Of a DNA stretch of 64,000 nucleotides, positions 46,794 through 56,681 are shown piece by piece. Source of the DNA: Pseudopedobacter sp038243635 (lineage in GTDB: Bacteria > Bacteroidota > Bacteroidia > Sphingobacteriales > Sphingobacteriaceae); the NCBI GenBank assembly GCA_038243635.1, contig JBBSQW010000009.1, positions 1 to 64,000 on the forward strand. Reading direction: 5' to 3'. Position 1 is the first letter of the stretch. Each line of letters opens with the position of its first letter. Made by a program: the position numbers and the translations under genes. The notes under the pieces were generated by a model. That model worked only from the letters and a program-made list of their open reading frames with translations, was not told where the DNA came from and did no database searches.

Positions 46794-48224
46794 TTAAAAT
46801 TGAAAATAAATGAACTGACCGCTATCAAACACCCCTACCATCAGAATGACAATAATTAAGAAAGCATAAGAAAGATGTCGGATTACCCAGTTTTTGCTAT
46901 TAATTAAAGGAAATTTTTGAGGGTAATATTCCTGATGAAATTCTACCACCAGCAAAAACACTATCCCTACTACAGCATAAATGACGAGTGATGCACTTTC
47001 GTAAAAAACAGCTCCTCGGAAAATAAATATCTTCTTTATGATGAGCAATGCGTCACTAAGATTGTTCGCTCTAAAAAATATCCATGAAAATGCAATTAAT
47101 AAAAAGGTAACTGTAATTTGTAAAGTCCGGTTTAGTAATGGTGTTTTGGCTAAACCAATCACCTTACTGAATTTTTTATTGAATTTCTCCATACCGATAG
47201 CGAAAACTAAATAAAAACCGTTTAATGCGCCCCATATAATATAAGTCCAGTTGGCACCATGCCATAAGCCGCTAATTGTAAAAACAAAAATAAGGTTGAA
47301 ATACCAGCGAGGAATGCTTACTCTGTTACCGCCCAAAGAAATGTATAGGTAATCTTTAAACCAAGTAGAGAGAGAAATGTGCCATCGTTTCCAAAATTCT
47401 GATATACTATCAGAAAAATACGGCCGTTTAAAATTGGTAACCAACTTGAAGCCCATTACTCTTGCAGCGCCGATGGCAATATTTGAATACCCTGAAAAAT
47501 CACAGTAAATTTGAAAGGCAAAGAAAATGGTGGCAACTGCTAAAGTTGGCCCTGTATGATGCGTGGGATTATTATAAACAGAATTTACGTATATCGCTAA
47601 CCTGTCCGCTATCACAATTTTGACGAATAACCCCCACAATATGAGCCTTAGCCCTTCTACTACATTAGTATAAACAAAAGGATGTTTTTCTCTAAATTGA
47701 TAAAGAATATTCTGCGGTCGCTCAATTGGTCCGGCTACAAGTTGAGGATAAAACATAACGTATAATGCGTAGATGCCAAAATGTCTTTCGGCTTTGTGAT
47801 TGCCCCTATACACCTCGATTGTGTAGCTCATGGCTTGGAAAGTATGAAACGACAACCCAATGGGCAGCAAAATAGAAAGATTTTTTATCGAATTATGATA
47901 ACCTAAATCGTTTAAAAGAAAACTTAAACTATCATTGAGAAAATTATAATACTTAAAAACTGCCAGTACGCCGATATTTGCAACCAAGCTTAAAACCAGT
48001 ATAACCTTTCGGCTTTTACCTACCGCATTTTCCAACCATATCCCTACAAAATAATCGATTACTATGGTAAAACCCAATATTAGAATATAAATGGGCACAA
48101 ATGCCATATAAAAATAACAGCTGGCAATTAATAATAGCAGCCACCTATATTTATAAGGAATCGAAAAATAAAGACTAGTGACAATAATGAAGAAGAAAAC
48201 AAAATTGATCGAATTAAATAGCAT
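46794..48224 (-). CDS. MBOAT-family O-acyltransferase (AlgI-like)
   Basis: The 476-residue polytopic inner-membrane enzyme moves acyl groups across the membrane for polysaccharide O-acetylation. It has about eleven hydrophobic segments and the AlgI-group motifs 'LLPIGLSFHTFQAMSYTIEV' (about 119-138), 'PQLVAGPIERP' (about 159-169), 'SEFWKRWHISLSTWFKDYLY' (about 274-293) and the catalytic His in 'SGLWHGANWTY' (near residue 320). The length matches AlgI (about 520) or slightly less. It forms a two-gene unit with the SGNH protein downstream. Confidence 0.95.
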   Translation of the reverse strand: MLFNSINFVFFFIIVTSLYFSIPYKYRWLLLLIASCYFYMAFVPIYILILGFTIVIDYFVGIWLENAVGKSRKVILVLSLVANIGVLAVFKYYNFLNDSLSFLLNDLGYHNSIKNLSILLPIGLSFHTFQAMSYTIEVYRGNHKAERHFGIYALYVMFYPQLVAGPIERPQNILYQFREKHPFVYTNVVEGLRLILWGLFVKIVIADRLAIYVNSVYNNPTHHTGPTLAVATIFFAFQIYCDFSGYSNIAIGAARVMGFKLVTNFKRPYFSDSISEFWKRWHISLSTWFKDYLYISLGGNRVSIPRWYFNLIFVFTISGLWHGANWTYIIWGALNGFYLVFAIGMEKFNKKFSKVIGLAKTPLLNRTLQITVTFLLIAFSWIFFRANNLSDALLIIKKIFIFRGAVFYESASLVIYAVVGIVFLLVVEFHQEYYPQKFPLINSKNWVIRHLSYAFLIIVILMVGVFDSGQFIYFQF

Positions 48225-48861
48225 TGTCCTACTAGCTGTTGAAAATTTAAATATAGAATTTTATTTTAACCGATAGGTAAACAACAAATACTATTATAAA
48301 GCCACGGGCTGTTATTTTTTAAATACCTATCTTCCAAAACCTATTAAAGTTCAATTTATTTCCTAATTATCTGCATTTCCTTACTCTATTTAAAGAATCA
48401 ACAGCCTGTTAAAACTTAAATCTAATTAGATTTGAGGGTGGCAAACTCAGTATTAATGCTCACCCATTACAAAATTTTCAAATGGCCAGTAATCAAGCCT
48501 CTTAGGATTTTAACTATTATGAGGTGACCAAATAACCTTCCATCATCTTTGTATGTTTCCATATTATCTTTCTGCGAGAATATTTCATTAGCGCACACAT
48601 CAATACTTTAGATGAAGGTGCGATTTATTAAAAGCCTATTTAACATAAAGACAGTAAAGATTAGTTTATGTTTGTGTAGACGAAAAACTAAAACCAAAAA
48701 ATTAGCATTATTAAAAAAATAGGTAGTGAGACACCTAACAATTAGATGATTTACAACAGTATAGCTTGGTGATTTCTGCAAATAGGTTAATGGCGGAAAC
48801 AATGTATGACTATCATTTAATTAAGAAAATAAAAAAAGAGTTTTTATACAACGCAATTACT
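48225..48861. other. Divergent region between MBOAT and the export operon
   Basis: These 637 bases separate the reverse-strand MBOAT gene from the forward beta-helix gene and should hold both promoters. The forward reading frame is open back to a TTG at 48766, so the start of the next gene could lie upstream of the one chosen. No RNA gene or strong hairpin was noticed. Confidence 0.4.
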
Positions 48862-50286
48862 ATGAGAGCTGTTTGCTTTACAATATTATTCATTAGCGCT
48901 CTTTGCGCAAATGCGACAAATTATTACGTGAGTGCCGAGAAAGGACACAGTGGAAACAGCGGGTTAACTCCACGGAAACCAAAAAACGTTATTCAGGATG
49001 CCGCAAATTTAACAAAACCCGGAGATACGGTTTTTGTGATGAACGGTACCTACACAAATGAGTGTCCAACATGCAACGTTGTAGACGTTCCGAATAGTGG
49101 TGCACCTGATAATTATATTATATACACCAATTATGCTAATCACAAACCTAAAATCAGCTTTAATAGTTGGATTGGTTTTTCAATAAAAAATGGAACAAGC
49201 TATGTAAAAGTGTCAGGTTTTGAAATAGTGGGTAACAACGCTAACGTAAACTTGAGAAAAGCGTTGAAACAGCCAAAAGGTTGTAAAAACAGAGGGGGCG
49301 AGTTTGATCCTTTATTTAATGGCACCGGGATATCCATTGGTGGATTTGATGGGAAATATTCCCATCACGTTGTAATATCCAATAATATTGTTCGCGACTG
49401 CGGTGGCGGAGGTATAGGCGCTATGCGGGCAGATTACATTATTATTGAAGATAACCTAGTATATAACAACAGTTGGTACACTGTATTTGGAGCCAGCGGA
49501 ATTGCATTTTACCAGTTTTATAACCATGACTTGGCGAAGGGTTATCATAATATTATTAGAAGAAACAAGTGTTATAATAATAGAAATTATGTTCCGTGGA
49601 TGGAGTTGTGTAGAATAAACGACGGTAATGGAATTATAATTGACGACTTTAAAAATGAGCAATTAGACTCAAAACTAGGTCCATATAAAGGTCGGACTTT
49701 AATTGAAAATAACGTTTGTTGGTATAATGGCGGAACGGGTATTCACACCTTTTTAAGTGATCATGTTGACATTGTGAACAATACCGCCTATTGTAACTCC
49801 CAAAGTAAAGAACTTAATTCTGGACAAATTCTTGCAAATGCGGGTGATGATATTAAAATTGTTAATAATATTTTGGTTTCTGATGGAGATAATATCATCA
49901 CGTCGAATTATTCAAACAAAAACTTTACTTATTCTAATAACCTACATTATAATATCACTTACCCTGATAAAATGGACGCTAAAAAGGTAGGTAAAGATAA
50001 CATCAATGGTGTAAATCCTCGTTTTGTACTTTCCAACAACACCCTAAAAGCAGATTTCAACCTTCAAAATAGGAGTCCAGCAATTGATGCAGGGAGTTTA
50101 GAACTTTTCAGTCAGGAGGATTTTTTGAATAATGATAGACGCTTTGGTCGAGCTGACCTAGGAGCATACGAAGCAATAAGATCCCAAAGTCATGAACAAT
50201 TAGCGGTTAACGGTAAAAGATCAACTTTTTCTTGTTTTGTAGACGTAGCTACATTGCTTTGGTTTATTTTGCTTCCGATTGTGTAG
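48862..50286 (+). CDS. Exported right-handed beta-helix protein with hydrophobic C-terminus
   Basis: The product is 474 residues from ATG 48862. This start gives a clean signal peptide, 'MRAVCFTILFISALCANA'; upstream ATGs at 48790 and 48802 are possible. The mature part begins 'TNYYVSAEKGHSGNSGLTPR', followed by parallel beta-helix repeats ('YVKVSGFEIVGNNANVN', 'YIIIEDNLVYNNSWY', 'HVDIVNNTAYCNS'). The end of the helix region has the common 'SPAIDAGS...GRADLGAYEA' motif. The last 20 residues are hydrophobic ('VATLLWFILLPIV'), and there is no T9SS domain. It leads the operon with Wza and Wzc, so it may act on the exported polymer. Confidence 0.8.
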   Translation: MRAVCFTILFISALCANATNYYVSAEKGHSGNSGLTPRKPKNVIQDAANLTKPGDTVFVMNGTYTNECPTCNVVDVPNSGAPDNYIIYTNYANHKPKISFNSWIGFSIKNGTSYVKVSGFEIVGNNANVNLRKALKQPKGCKNRGGEFDPLFNGTGISIGGFDGKYSHHVVISNNIVRDCGGGGIGAMRADYIIIEDNLVYNNSWYTVFGASGIAFYQFYNHDLAKGYHNIIRRNKCYNNRNYVPWMELCRINDGNGIIIDDFKNEQLDSKLGPYKGRTLIENNVCWYNGGTGIHTFLSDHVDIVNNTAYCNSQSKELNSGQILANAGDDIKIVNNILVSDGDNIITSNYSNKNFTYSNNLHYNITYPDKMDAKKVGKDNINGVNPRFVLSNNTLKADFNLQNRSPAIDAGSLELFSQEDFLNNDRRFGRADLGAYEAIRSQSHEQLAVNGKRSTFSCFVDVATLLWFILLPIV

Positions 50287-50673
50287 CCCTTAAATGATTT
50301 TTTTGTTATTCCTTTGTCTAAAAACCTTTAAACACGTTGTTAAATTAAATTTATTTCCATATAATTGTTAAATTTTTGTATTACAATTGTGGTGTATTTA
50401 AAACATAAGTTTTAGATATAAGATTTCTAGAAAAATCATTTTCTTTTACGTAGTGATTTTCAACTCGCTTATAAAGCCTTTGCAACTATATTAGTGATAC
50501 AAAAACCATACATATAGCGCATAACAACGAAAGTAGCGTGTTCACTACAAATAGGAGCATCTTTACGTAACATAAAAATTCTATTTCGTTCTTATAAATT
50601 TTATTGAAATTAACACGAATCTTAAATCAATAACATATAATCATACAATTAATCTCTCTTAAAAATAAATCCT
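50287..50673. other. Gap upstream of the export lipoprotein gene
   Basis: The 387 bases are AT-rich and non-coding. They probably contain the promoter and a long 5' leader for the Wza/Wzc genes. I could not place promoter boxes with confidence, and no UpxY/NusG-type antiterminator gene precedes the operon. Confidence 0.4.
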
Positions 50674-51465
50674 ATGAATCCTAATTTTACTACACAAGGT
50701 CGCAACACTACAAAAATCATAAGCGCATGCTTATTATTTGTCGTTATTTTTTCATCATGTACATCGTACAAGAACATCCCCTACTTTCAAGACTTAAATA
50801 GATCGCAAATCATTACAGAAGATCTAAATAATTACTCTTCGCTTGTCGTTCAGCCGGAAGATCGAATATCAATCAGCGTAAGTAGTCTAAATCCCGATGC
50901 AGCTGCAGTTTTCAATAACAATATCCAAGATTCTGGATCAGCGACAGACAATCGTACTTATGGTTATCTAGTTGATCAAAAAGGGGAGATTAAATTACCA
51001 TTAGTGGGAACAATGAAAGTTGCTGGACTAAGTACTGCTGAGGTATCTGCAAAGTTACAACAGTTATTGCTAACCTATCTAAAAGAACCAACTGTTTCTA
51101 TCCAAGTAGTGAATTTTAAAGTTGCCGTTTTAGGTGATGTTATGCGTCCTGATATTTACAGAAGTGAAAGTGAGCGATTAACAGTTGCAGAGGCATTAGC
51201 TTTAGCTGGTGATCTTAATATAACAGCTAAAAGGAAAGACATTACATTAGTGAGAGAGATTAACGGAAAAAGAATATTTATACCTATTGATTTAACGTCA
51301 AAAGAAATATTCAAATCACCTTATTTTTACATGAAAAGTAACGATTTATTGTTTGTGCAGCCTAGCAAACTTAAACTTGCTACAGTGGATACGGGATATC
51401 GTAATGCTAGTTTGATAATTTCTGCACTTTCTCTTTTAGCAATAACTTATTCAATTGTTAAATAG
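50674..51465 (+). CDS. Polysaccharide export lipoprotein (Wza-like)
   Basis: The 263-residue outer-membrane lipoprotein forms or gates the export channel. The N-terminus has a lipoprotein signal with the lipobox ending at Cys29 ('VVIFSSCTSYKNIPYFQDL'). A Poly_export domain follows ('LVVQPEDRISISVSSLNPDA', about residues 54-73), then an SLBB domain ('VAVLGDVMRPDIY', about 150-162). The last segment, 'ASLIISALSLLAITYSIVK', is hydrophobic, as in Bacteroidota Wza proteins. It is 3 bases upstream of the kinase gene and is the only Wza-like gene in the window. Confidence 0.93.
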   Translation: MNPNFTTQGRNTTKIISACLLFVVIFSSCTSYKNIPYFQDLNRSQIITEDLNNYSSLVVQPEDRISISVSSLNPDAAAVFNNNIQDSGSATDNRTYGYLVDQKGEIKLPLVGTMKVAGLSTAEVSAKLQQLLLTYLKEPTVSIQVVNFKVAVLGDVMRPDIYRSESERLTVAEALALAGDLNITAKRKDITLVREINGKRIFIPIDLTSKEIFKSPYFYMKSNDLLFVQPSKLKLATVDTGYRNASLIISALSLLAITYSIVK

Positions 51466-51468
51466 TTC

Positions 51469-53829
51469 ATGGATCGTCCTCAGCCGGCAAATTTTAAAAA
51501 ATCAAACAACCATCAGCTTACAGATGTAAGGGTTATTTTAACCAAATATTTTTTTCATTGGCCATTATTTTTACTGGGGCTATCATTAGCATTTGCAGGA
51601 GCATATTTTTACCTGCAAATCGCTAATCCTGTTTATGAGATTAACGCAAGCATTCTGGTTAAGGACCAAAAAAAGTCTCCTCAAGAGAAGGCAGCCTTGC
51701 AGGAGCTTAATCAATCTGCTTCAGCGGGTAATGCCGAGACTGAAATTGAGATTCTACGCTCTAAAAACATTGTGTCTCAAGTGGTGGACGACTTGCAGCT
51801 ATGGACTTCGTATGAAAGGAGTGACGGATTAAAAACCGAGGATTTGTATGAAACAACACCCTTCAAATTTAATTTACTTAAGACCGCTGGTACACTCAAG
51901 AAACAAAATTTAGAGATTTTAATTAAAGACAACAGATCATTTGAGCTTCAGAACGAAAATGGGGATGTGCAAATATTCCCATTTAACAAACCTGTAAAGA
52001 GCAGCTTAGGGTCGTGGATGTTAACGCCTACCGAAAACATAGACCAATTTATTGGTTCAGTCATCACGATTCATATAAATAATCAGGAAAAAGTATCTAA
52101 CGAATATGTAAAATCTTTGGACGCACATTTATTAGATAAGGCTGCTCCTACCATAGGATTGTCTATCACAGATGAGGTTACACAGCGAGGGAAGGATTTC
52201 CTCAACAACATCATTAAAGCTTATAATTCAGCTACCTCCGAAGAAGAAAAGCGTACGACTAAGAGTACCATTGACTTTATCGACAAACGTTTGACCTCTT
52301 TAACGGGAGAGCTTAATAGCGCAGAAAGGGAGGTTGAAGGTTACCGAAGTAGTAAAGGATTAACTGACATAAGTTCTCAATCTAAAGTTTATTTAGAAAA
52401 TGTTCAAACAAATGACGGTAAGCTTAATGAAGTAAATGTTCAGTTAAATGTAATTGAGGGAATAGAGCGATACGTTAATTCCGCTTCAGGAAATCAAAAT
52501 TCTCCTGCTACGATAGGAATAACTGACCCAGCTTTAAACAGCTTAATTGAAAAACTCTCACAATTACAGCTCAAAAGAGTGGCCTTATTAGCAACTACGC
52601 CTGAAAGCAACCCTATATTCGAGCCAATTAACCGACAAATTAAGACGACGAAAGTAGCCATTAAAGAGACCATTTATGGAATAAAATCTTCATTATTAAA
52701 CTCAAAAAGAGAGCTTCAGGCGTTTAATAATAAAGTTGAATCTTCCATTAAAGATATCCCAGGGCAAGAACGCCAATTTGTAGGTATGAAGCGCCAACAG
52801 TCTATCAAAGAAAATCTATACGTCTATTTGTTACAGAAAAGGGAAGAACTTTCTTTAAATTATGCTTCTACGCAAATTGATGCCCGTGTTGTTGACCAAG
52901 CAAATGTGGGTGATAAAAAATGGCCAAAAACATCTTTTATCTTAGCTATCGCAATGATTCTTGGTTTGGGTTTGCCATTTCTTATTATATATCTGCGCCA
53001 AGCCTTCAGCAATACCATCAACGAACGTAGGGACATAGAGAATGCAGTTGATGTGAGAGTTTTAGGAGAATTATCGTACGAAGATTTAGGAAAAGAGATC
53101 GTTGTACTTGATAATACCCATCATCTTGTTGGCGAGCAATTTAGATCGTTGCGCACCAACTTACATTATTTACATGATAATAAGAATGGCGTAGGCAGAG
53201 TTACCCTATTTACTTCAAGCGTACCGGGTGAGGGGAAAAGTTTTGTGAGTTCAAACTTAGCCGCTTCTTTGGCTGCCTCTGGCAGAAAAACAGTAATCCT
53301 AGAAATGGATTTGCGCAAGCCGAAAATTTCTAAAATATTTAACTTAACCACAAATCATCTAGGTATCAGTGAGTTCCTCTCTTCTGATCTTTCAGTGGAT
53401 AAAATCATTCAACCTTCGGGAGTCAATCCTGATTTATATGTTGTGGGCAGTGGACATGTGCCGCCCAATCCATCAGAGCTGTTAGAAAAAAATCGACTAA
53501 ACGAACTGATCTCTCATTTAAAAGACACCTATGATGACATCATCATAGATAGCCCACCACTACACCTAGTTACTGATGCAATGATTATTGCGAAATTTGT
53601 AGACGTGTCCTTATACATCATTAAACAAGGGCATACTGGGAAAAGTGAACTTTCTTTTATTAGACGTTTACAGGAGGACGAAAAGCTCCCTAATATGAAC
53701 ATCATTTTTAATGGTATTAAAAATGGGAAATATGGTTATGGCTACAAGTATGATAATAGTTACTATGATGCTGGCTCACTAAAACCATCTTTTGCATCTT
53801 CGTTTCGTCTGTTTTTAAGCAGATTTTAA
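51469..53829 (+). CDS. Wzc-like polysaccharide co-polymerase/tyrosine kinase
   Basis: This 786-residue inner-membrane protein is intact in all expected parts. The first membrane helix is near 29-50 and a coiled-coil periplasmic region follows with a GNVR-type 'GQERQFVGMKRQQSIKENLY' (about 434-453). The second helix is near 490-510. The kinase domain carries Walker A 'SSVPGEGKS' (about 582-590), Walker A' 'VILEMDLRKPK' (about 608) and Walker B 'DDIIIDSPP' (about 688). A tyrosine-rich tail 'YGYGYKYDNSYYDAG' (about 755-769) is the autophosphorylation cluster. With the Wza upstream it controls chain length and export. Confidence 0.95.
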   Translation: MDRPQPANFKKSNNHQLTDVRVILTKYFFHWPLFLLGLSLAFAGAYFYLQIANPVYEINASILVKDQKKSPQEKAALQELNQSASAGNAETEIEILRSKNIVSQVVDDLQLWTSYERSDGLKTEDLYETTPFKFNLLKTAGTLKKQNLEILIKDNRSFELQNENGDVQIFPFNKPVKSSLGSWMLTPTENIDQFIGSVITIHINNQEKVSNEYVKSLDAHLLDKAAPTIGLSITDEVTQRGKDFLNNIIKAYNSATSEEEKRTTKSTIDFIDKRLTSLTGELNSAEREVEGYRSSKGLTDISSQSKVYLENVQTNDGKLNEVNVQLNVIEGIERYVNSASGNQNSPATIGITDPALNSLIEKLSQLQLKRVALLATTPESNPIFEPINRQIKTTKVAIKETIYGIKSSLLNSKRELQAFNNKVESSIKDIPGQERQFVGMKRQQSIKENLYVYLLQKREELSLNYASTQIDARVVDQANVGDKKWPKTSFILAIAMILGLGLPFLIIYLRQAFSNTINERRDIENAVDVRVLGELSYEDLGKEIVVLDNTHHLVGEQFRSLRTNLHYLHDNKNGVGRVTLFTSSVPGEGKSFVSSNLAASLAASGRKTVILEMDLRKPKISKIFNLTTNHLGISEFLSSDLSVDKIIQPSGVNPDLYVVGSGHVPPNPSELLEKNRLNELISHLKDTYDDIIIDSPPLHLVTDAMIIAKFVDVSLYIIKQGHTGKSELSFIRRLQEDEKLPNMNIIFNGIKNGKYGYGYKYDNSYYDAGSLKPSFASSFRLFLSRF

Positions 53830-53890
53830 AAGAATAATTGATCTATCTATAACCTTGAGTATTTTTATCATCTCCTATATAATCAAATAA

Positions 53891-55210
53891 ATGTTTGATA
53901 AATTGATTTACGTATTAGCGGTACTTACGCTAATACTTTTCATTTTTAACATCTTTTACAAAGGAAATACGGTTCAATCATGCTTGCTTTTTATGCTTGC
54001 TCTTTTGCCGTTAATGGATTTGAAGATCACTAACGAAACTTGGGGAGGATTTAAAACCTTTGATGCTATTTATTTTTATGCATTTATCTTCCTTTTCAAA
54101 GATTTTGTGACTGTTGATTTACGAAATAAAAACAATATATATGTATTTCTTTTTATATGCTTAAGCATCACGATGCTCCTCAGTGGATTATTATCCGAGT
54201 TTCCCAACCCCACCTATTTCAATATTATCAAGATATTTCCTATTTTCATTTTTGGAAGGTTTTTTATAACTGAATGTTTAAAAGATCCCTCTTTCCACCT
54301 TAAAGCTATAAATGCGTTAAAAATTAGTTATGTAACAGCATTAGGTTTTCTTTTTATCCAAACAATTGTTGGACTTAAGTTTACGTTCTATCCTGATCTT
54401 AATCCAAATACCATCGATCCAGTATTTCACATGGTGAGATACCCAGGAATGTTTTACGATTCTCAAGGCAGCGGGCAATATCTAGCAATGGGAAGTTTTC
54501 TATTTCTATTTATTGAATCAAACTCCAAACAAAAATCATATGTTCTAAATTACCTCGTTTTTCTCCTCGCTATTTATGGGATTTCACTAGCCGGAAGCAG
54601 AGCAGCATTTGGAGGTTTTGTAATGGGCATTCTCGTATTATTATTTTTGGGCGGTAGAAAATATCGCGTTTACGGATCAATTGCATTGGTCTTAGGGCTT
54701 GTTGGTTACCTAATTATTGCGCCACAATCTAGCGTATTTGATCGGTCAAAAAATATCTCTTCTGATTTCCAATTCCGTGAGTCAATTTGGAAAGAAACCA
54801 TTAAAATCTCCGACGAACATCCAATTTTAGGGATAGGTTGGGGTAATTATAGAAGTTATACCACCCGGCATGTTCAAGATCAATATCTCGAATTTGCAGA
54901 TGGAGAGATTGTTTATTTTGGTGAACCAGAGAGTGGATACTTAAAGATATTGGTGGAATTAGGATACGTGGGATTCCTTACATTTGCACTTTTTATTTTG
55001 ATTCCGTTGGTGAAAGGTGTAAAATCTTCTTTTACTAATGACCATGATAAACGGATTACATTTTTAATAGCCCCTCTAATAGTTTGGATGGTTGCTTTTT
55101 CCACGGTTTATACCATTTTTGATAGTAGAATTTTAATTATGGTCATCAGTATGATTGCCTTAATCATTACTTACCCTACCAAAAGAGATTGCCAACATGA
55201 ATTGGATTAA
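53891..55210 (+). CDS. Wzy-like O-antigen polymerase/ligase family protein
   Basis: This is a 439-residue membrane protein with around ten hydrophobic spans. 'GISLAGSRAAFGGFVMGILV' (about residues 230-249) is the conserved Arg-containing segment of Wzy_C proteins. The external loop ends 'EHPILGIGWGNYRSY' (about 309-323) and 'EPESGYLKILVELGYVGFLT' (about 343-362), matching the family. It directly follows Wzc and overlaps the flippase start by 14 bases, so it is probably the polymerase served by this export system. Confidence 0.88.
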   Translation: MFDKLIYVLAVLTLILFIFNIFYKGNTVQSCLLFMLALLPLMDLKITNETWGGFKTFDAIYFYAFIFLFKDFVTVDLRNKNNIYVFLFICLSITMLLSGLLSEFPNPTYFNIIKIFPIFIFGRFFITECLKDPSFHLKAINALKISYVTALGFLFIQTIVGLKFTFYPDLNPNTIDPVFHMVRYPGMFYDSQGSGQYLAMGSFLFLFIESNSKQKSYVLNYLVFLLAIYGISLAGSRAAFGGFVMGILVLLFLGGRKYRVYGSIALVLGLVGYLIIAPQSSVFDRSKNISSDFQFRESIWKETIKISDEHPILGIGWGNYRSYTTRHVQDQYLEFADGEIVYFGEPESGYLKILVELGYVGFLTFALFILIPLVKGVKSSFTNDHDKRITFLIAPLIVWMVAFSTVYTIFDSRILIMVISMIALIITYPTKRDCQHELD

Positions 55211-56651
55211 CAAAAAGGGTAAGTTTGGAGTCCTAGGATCATCGCTTATAAAAAATAGTGCTTGGGGTATATTCTCCAACATTTTACAAACCTTATTTGT
55301 TGGTTTGTTTTTCGCCATTATCGCCCGTAAATATAATTCCAGTGAATTTGCACAGTTTCTAATTGCTACTACCGTATATCAAATAGTCGCAGCTTTTTCT
55401 TCTATGGGATTAGGACAATGGTTTATTCGCGAATACGTCGTTGCAGTCGACAGGCTCGAATTAACAAGTAAATTTTTAAAAACCCAGATTGGGTTGGGCT
55501 TTATATTCTACCTGATTAATATAGTCCTCGCATACCTCATTTATCCTGATGGGCAGATACGTTTACTATGCATAATCCTGGGTACCAACATCATATTTGA
55601 TAATTTAATCAATGCCATTCGAAGCCTTAACGTCGCTGAGTCTAACCAGAAAAAAACTGCAACCATATTAGTAATTGATGGATTTTTAAAATTATTGATT
55701 GGATGTTTATTGTTTATCAATCCTTTTTCTGCGGTAACGCTTTCTGTTTTTCTGATTGGTGTGAGGATACTAACGTTAAGTCTTTTTATTCGACTGGGCT
55801 CATCAGACAGCATCGACTTAAGGCTGTTATGGCATGCGAAAATTGCTTATGATGATTTAAGGAAAATGATTCTTAAAAATTGGCAATTTATTGTAATCGG
55901 TAGCATTTCAGTTATCTACTGGCGTATTGGAAATATAATAATCTCTAAATTTCTTTCCTTGCAAGATGTGGCCGACTATGAGATTGCGTTTAGATTTTTT
56001 TCAGTTTTACAAATATTGCCTATAATTGCTTCTGCAACTGTTTTTCCACAGTTCCGAAAGTATTTTAACGAAGGAAATCTGCATAGTTTAAGACGGTTTT
56101 ATCAAAATTTGTTCGTTGCCTACGTCATGATTTCTGTAATTGCTTATGCTTTTATCTATTCCTACTCAGATATTCTTATTCCTTTGATATTTGGAAATGG
56201 TTATTTGGGCTCCATCGTTTGTTTACAACAAATGTTTCTTACGTTTTTAGTTTTACCCACCGTTTTATTACAAGCTAATTTAATTGTAGCTATAGGTTTG
56301 GAAAAATTAGATATGTGGTATAATATTATTGGACTAATCATAAATATATTGGGATGCGTTATTGGATTGTATCTTTTTAAATCGCTATCCGTAATAAACT
56401 ACTCTATTTTACTTTCGTTTGTTTTTTTCCATATTGCACAAGATCGTCTTTTGATAAAGAAGAAATTTACATCTTTAAAAAACTGTTTAATTTTTTATTT
56501 CTCTATAATTATCTTCTGCCTAAGCTATTATTACCTAACCAAGTATGTGAATCCGTATATCTTTTTTATTACATTTTCAGGAATATTAATTTGCTCATTT
56601 TTATTAGTTACAATTTTAAAAAACAGAAAAGGACATTCATTAATGGATTAA
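55197..56651 (+). CDS. Wzx-type polysaccharide flippase (fifth cluster)
   Basis: The 484-residue polytopic flippase has about 12-14 hydrophobic segments. Blocks 'SLIKNSAWGIF', 'LIATTVYQIVAAFSSMGLGQ' and later 'IIISKFLSLQDVADYEIAF' match the flippase at 6567 block for block, roughly half identical by eye. It overlaps the polymerase by 14 bases. It is one of five flippases in the window but the one that lies within the export operon. Confidence 0.92.
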   Translation: MNWINKKGKFGVLGSSLIKNSAWGIFSNILQTLFVGLFFAIIARKYNSSEFAQFLIATTVYQIVAAFSSMGLGQWFIREYVVAVDRLELTSKFLKTQIGLGFIFYLINIVLAYLIYPDGQIRLLCIILGTNIIFDNLINAIRSLNVAESNQKKTATILVIDGFLKLLIGCLLFINPFSAVTLSVFLIGVRILTLSLFIRLGSSDSIDLRLLWHAKIAYDDLRKMILKNWQFIVIGSISVIYWRIGNIIISKFLSLQDVADYEIAFRFFSVLQILPIIASATVFPQFRKYFNEGNLHSLRRFYQNLFVAYVMISVIAYAFIYSYSDILIPLIFGNGYLGSIVCLQQMFLTFLVLPTVLLQANLIVAIGLEKLDMWYNIIGLIINILGCVIGLYLFKSLSVINYSILLSFVFFHIAQDRLLIKKKFTSLKNCLIFYFSIIIFCLSYYYLTKYVNPYIFFITFSGILICSFLLVTILKNRKGHSLMD

Positions 56652-56681
56652 ATTCTATGAATTAGTGATCAAAAATTAGCT

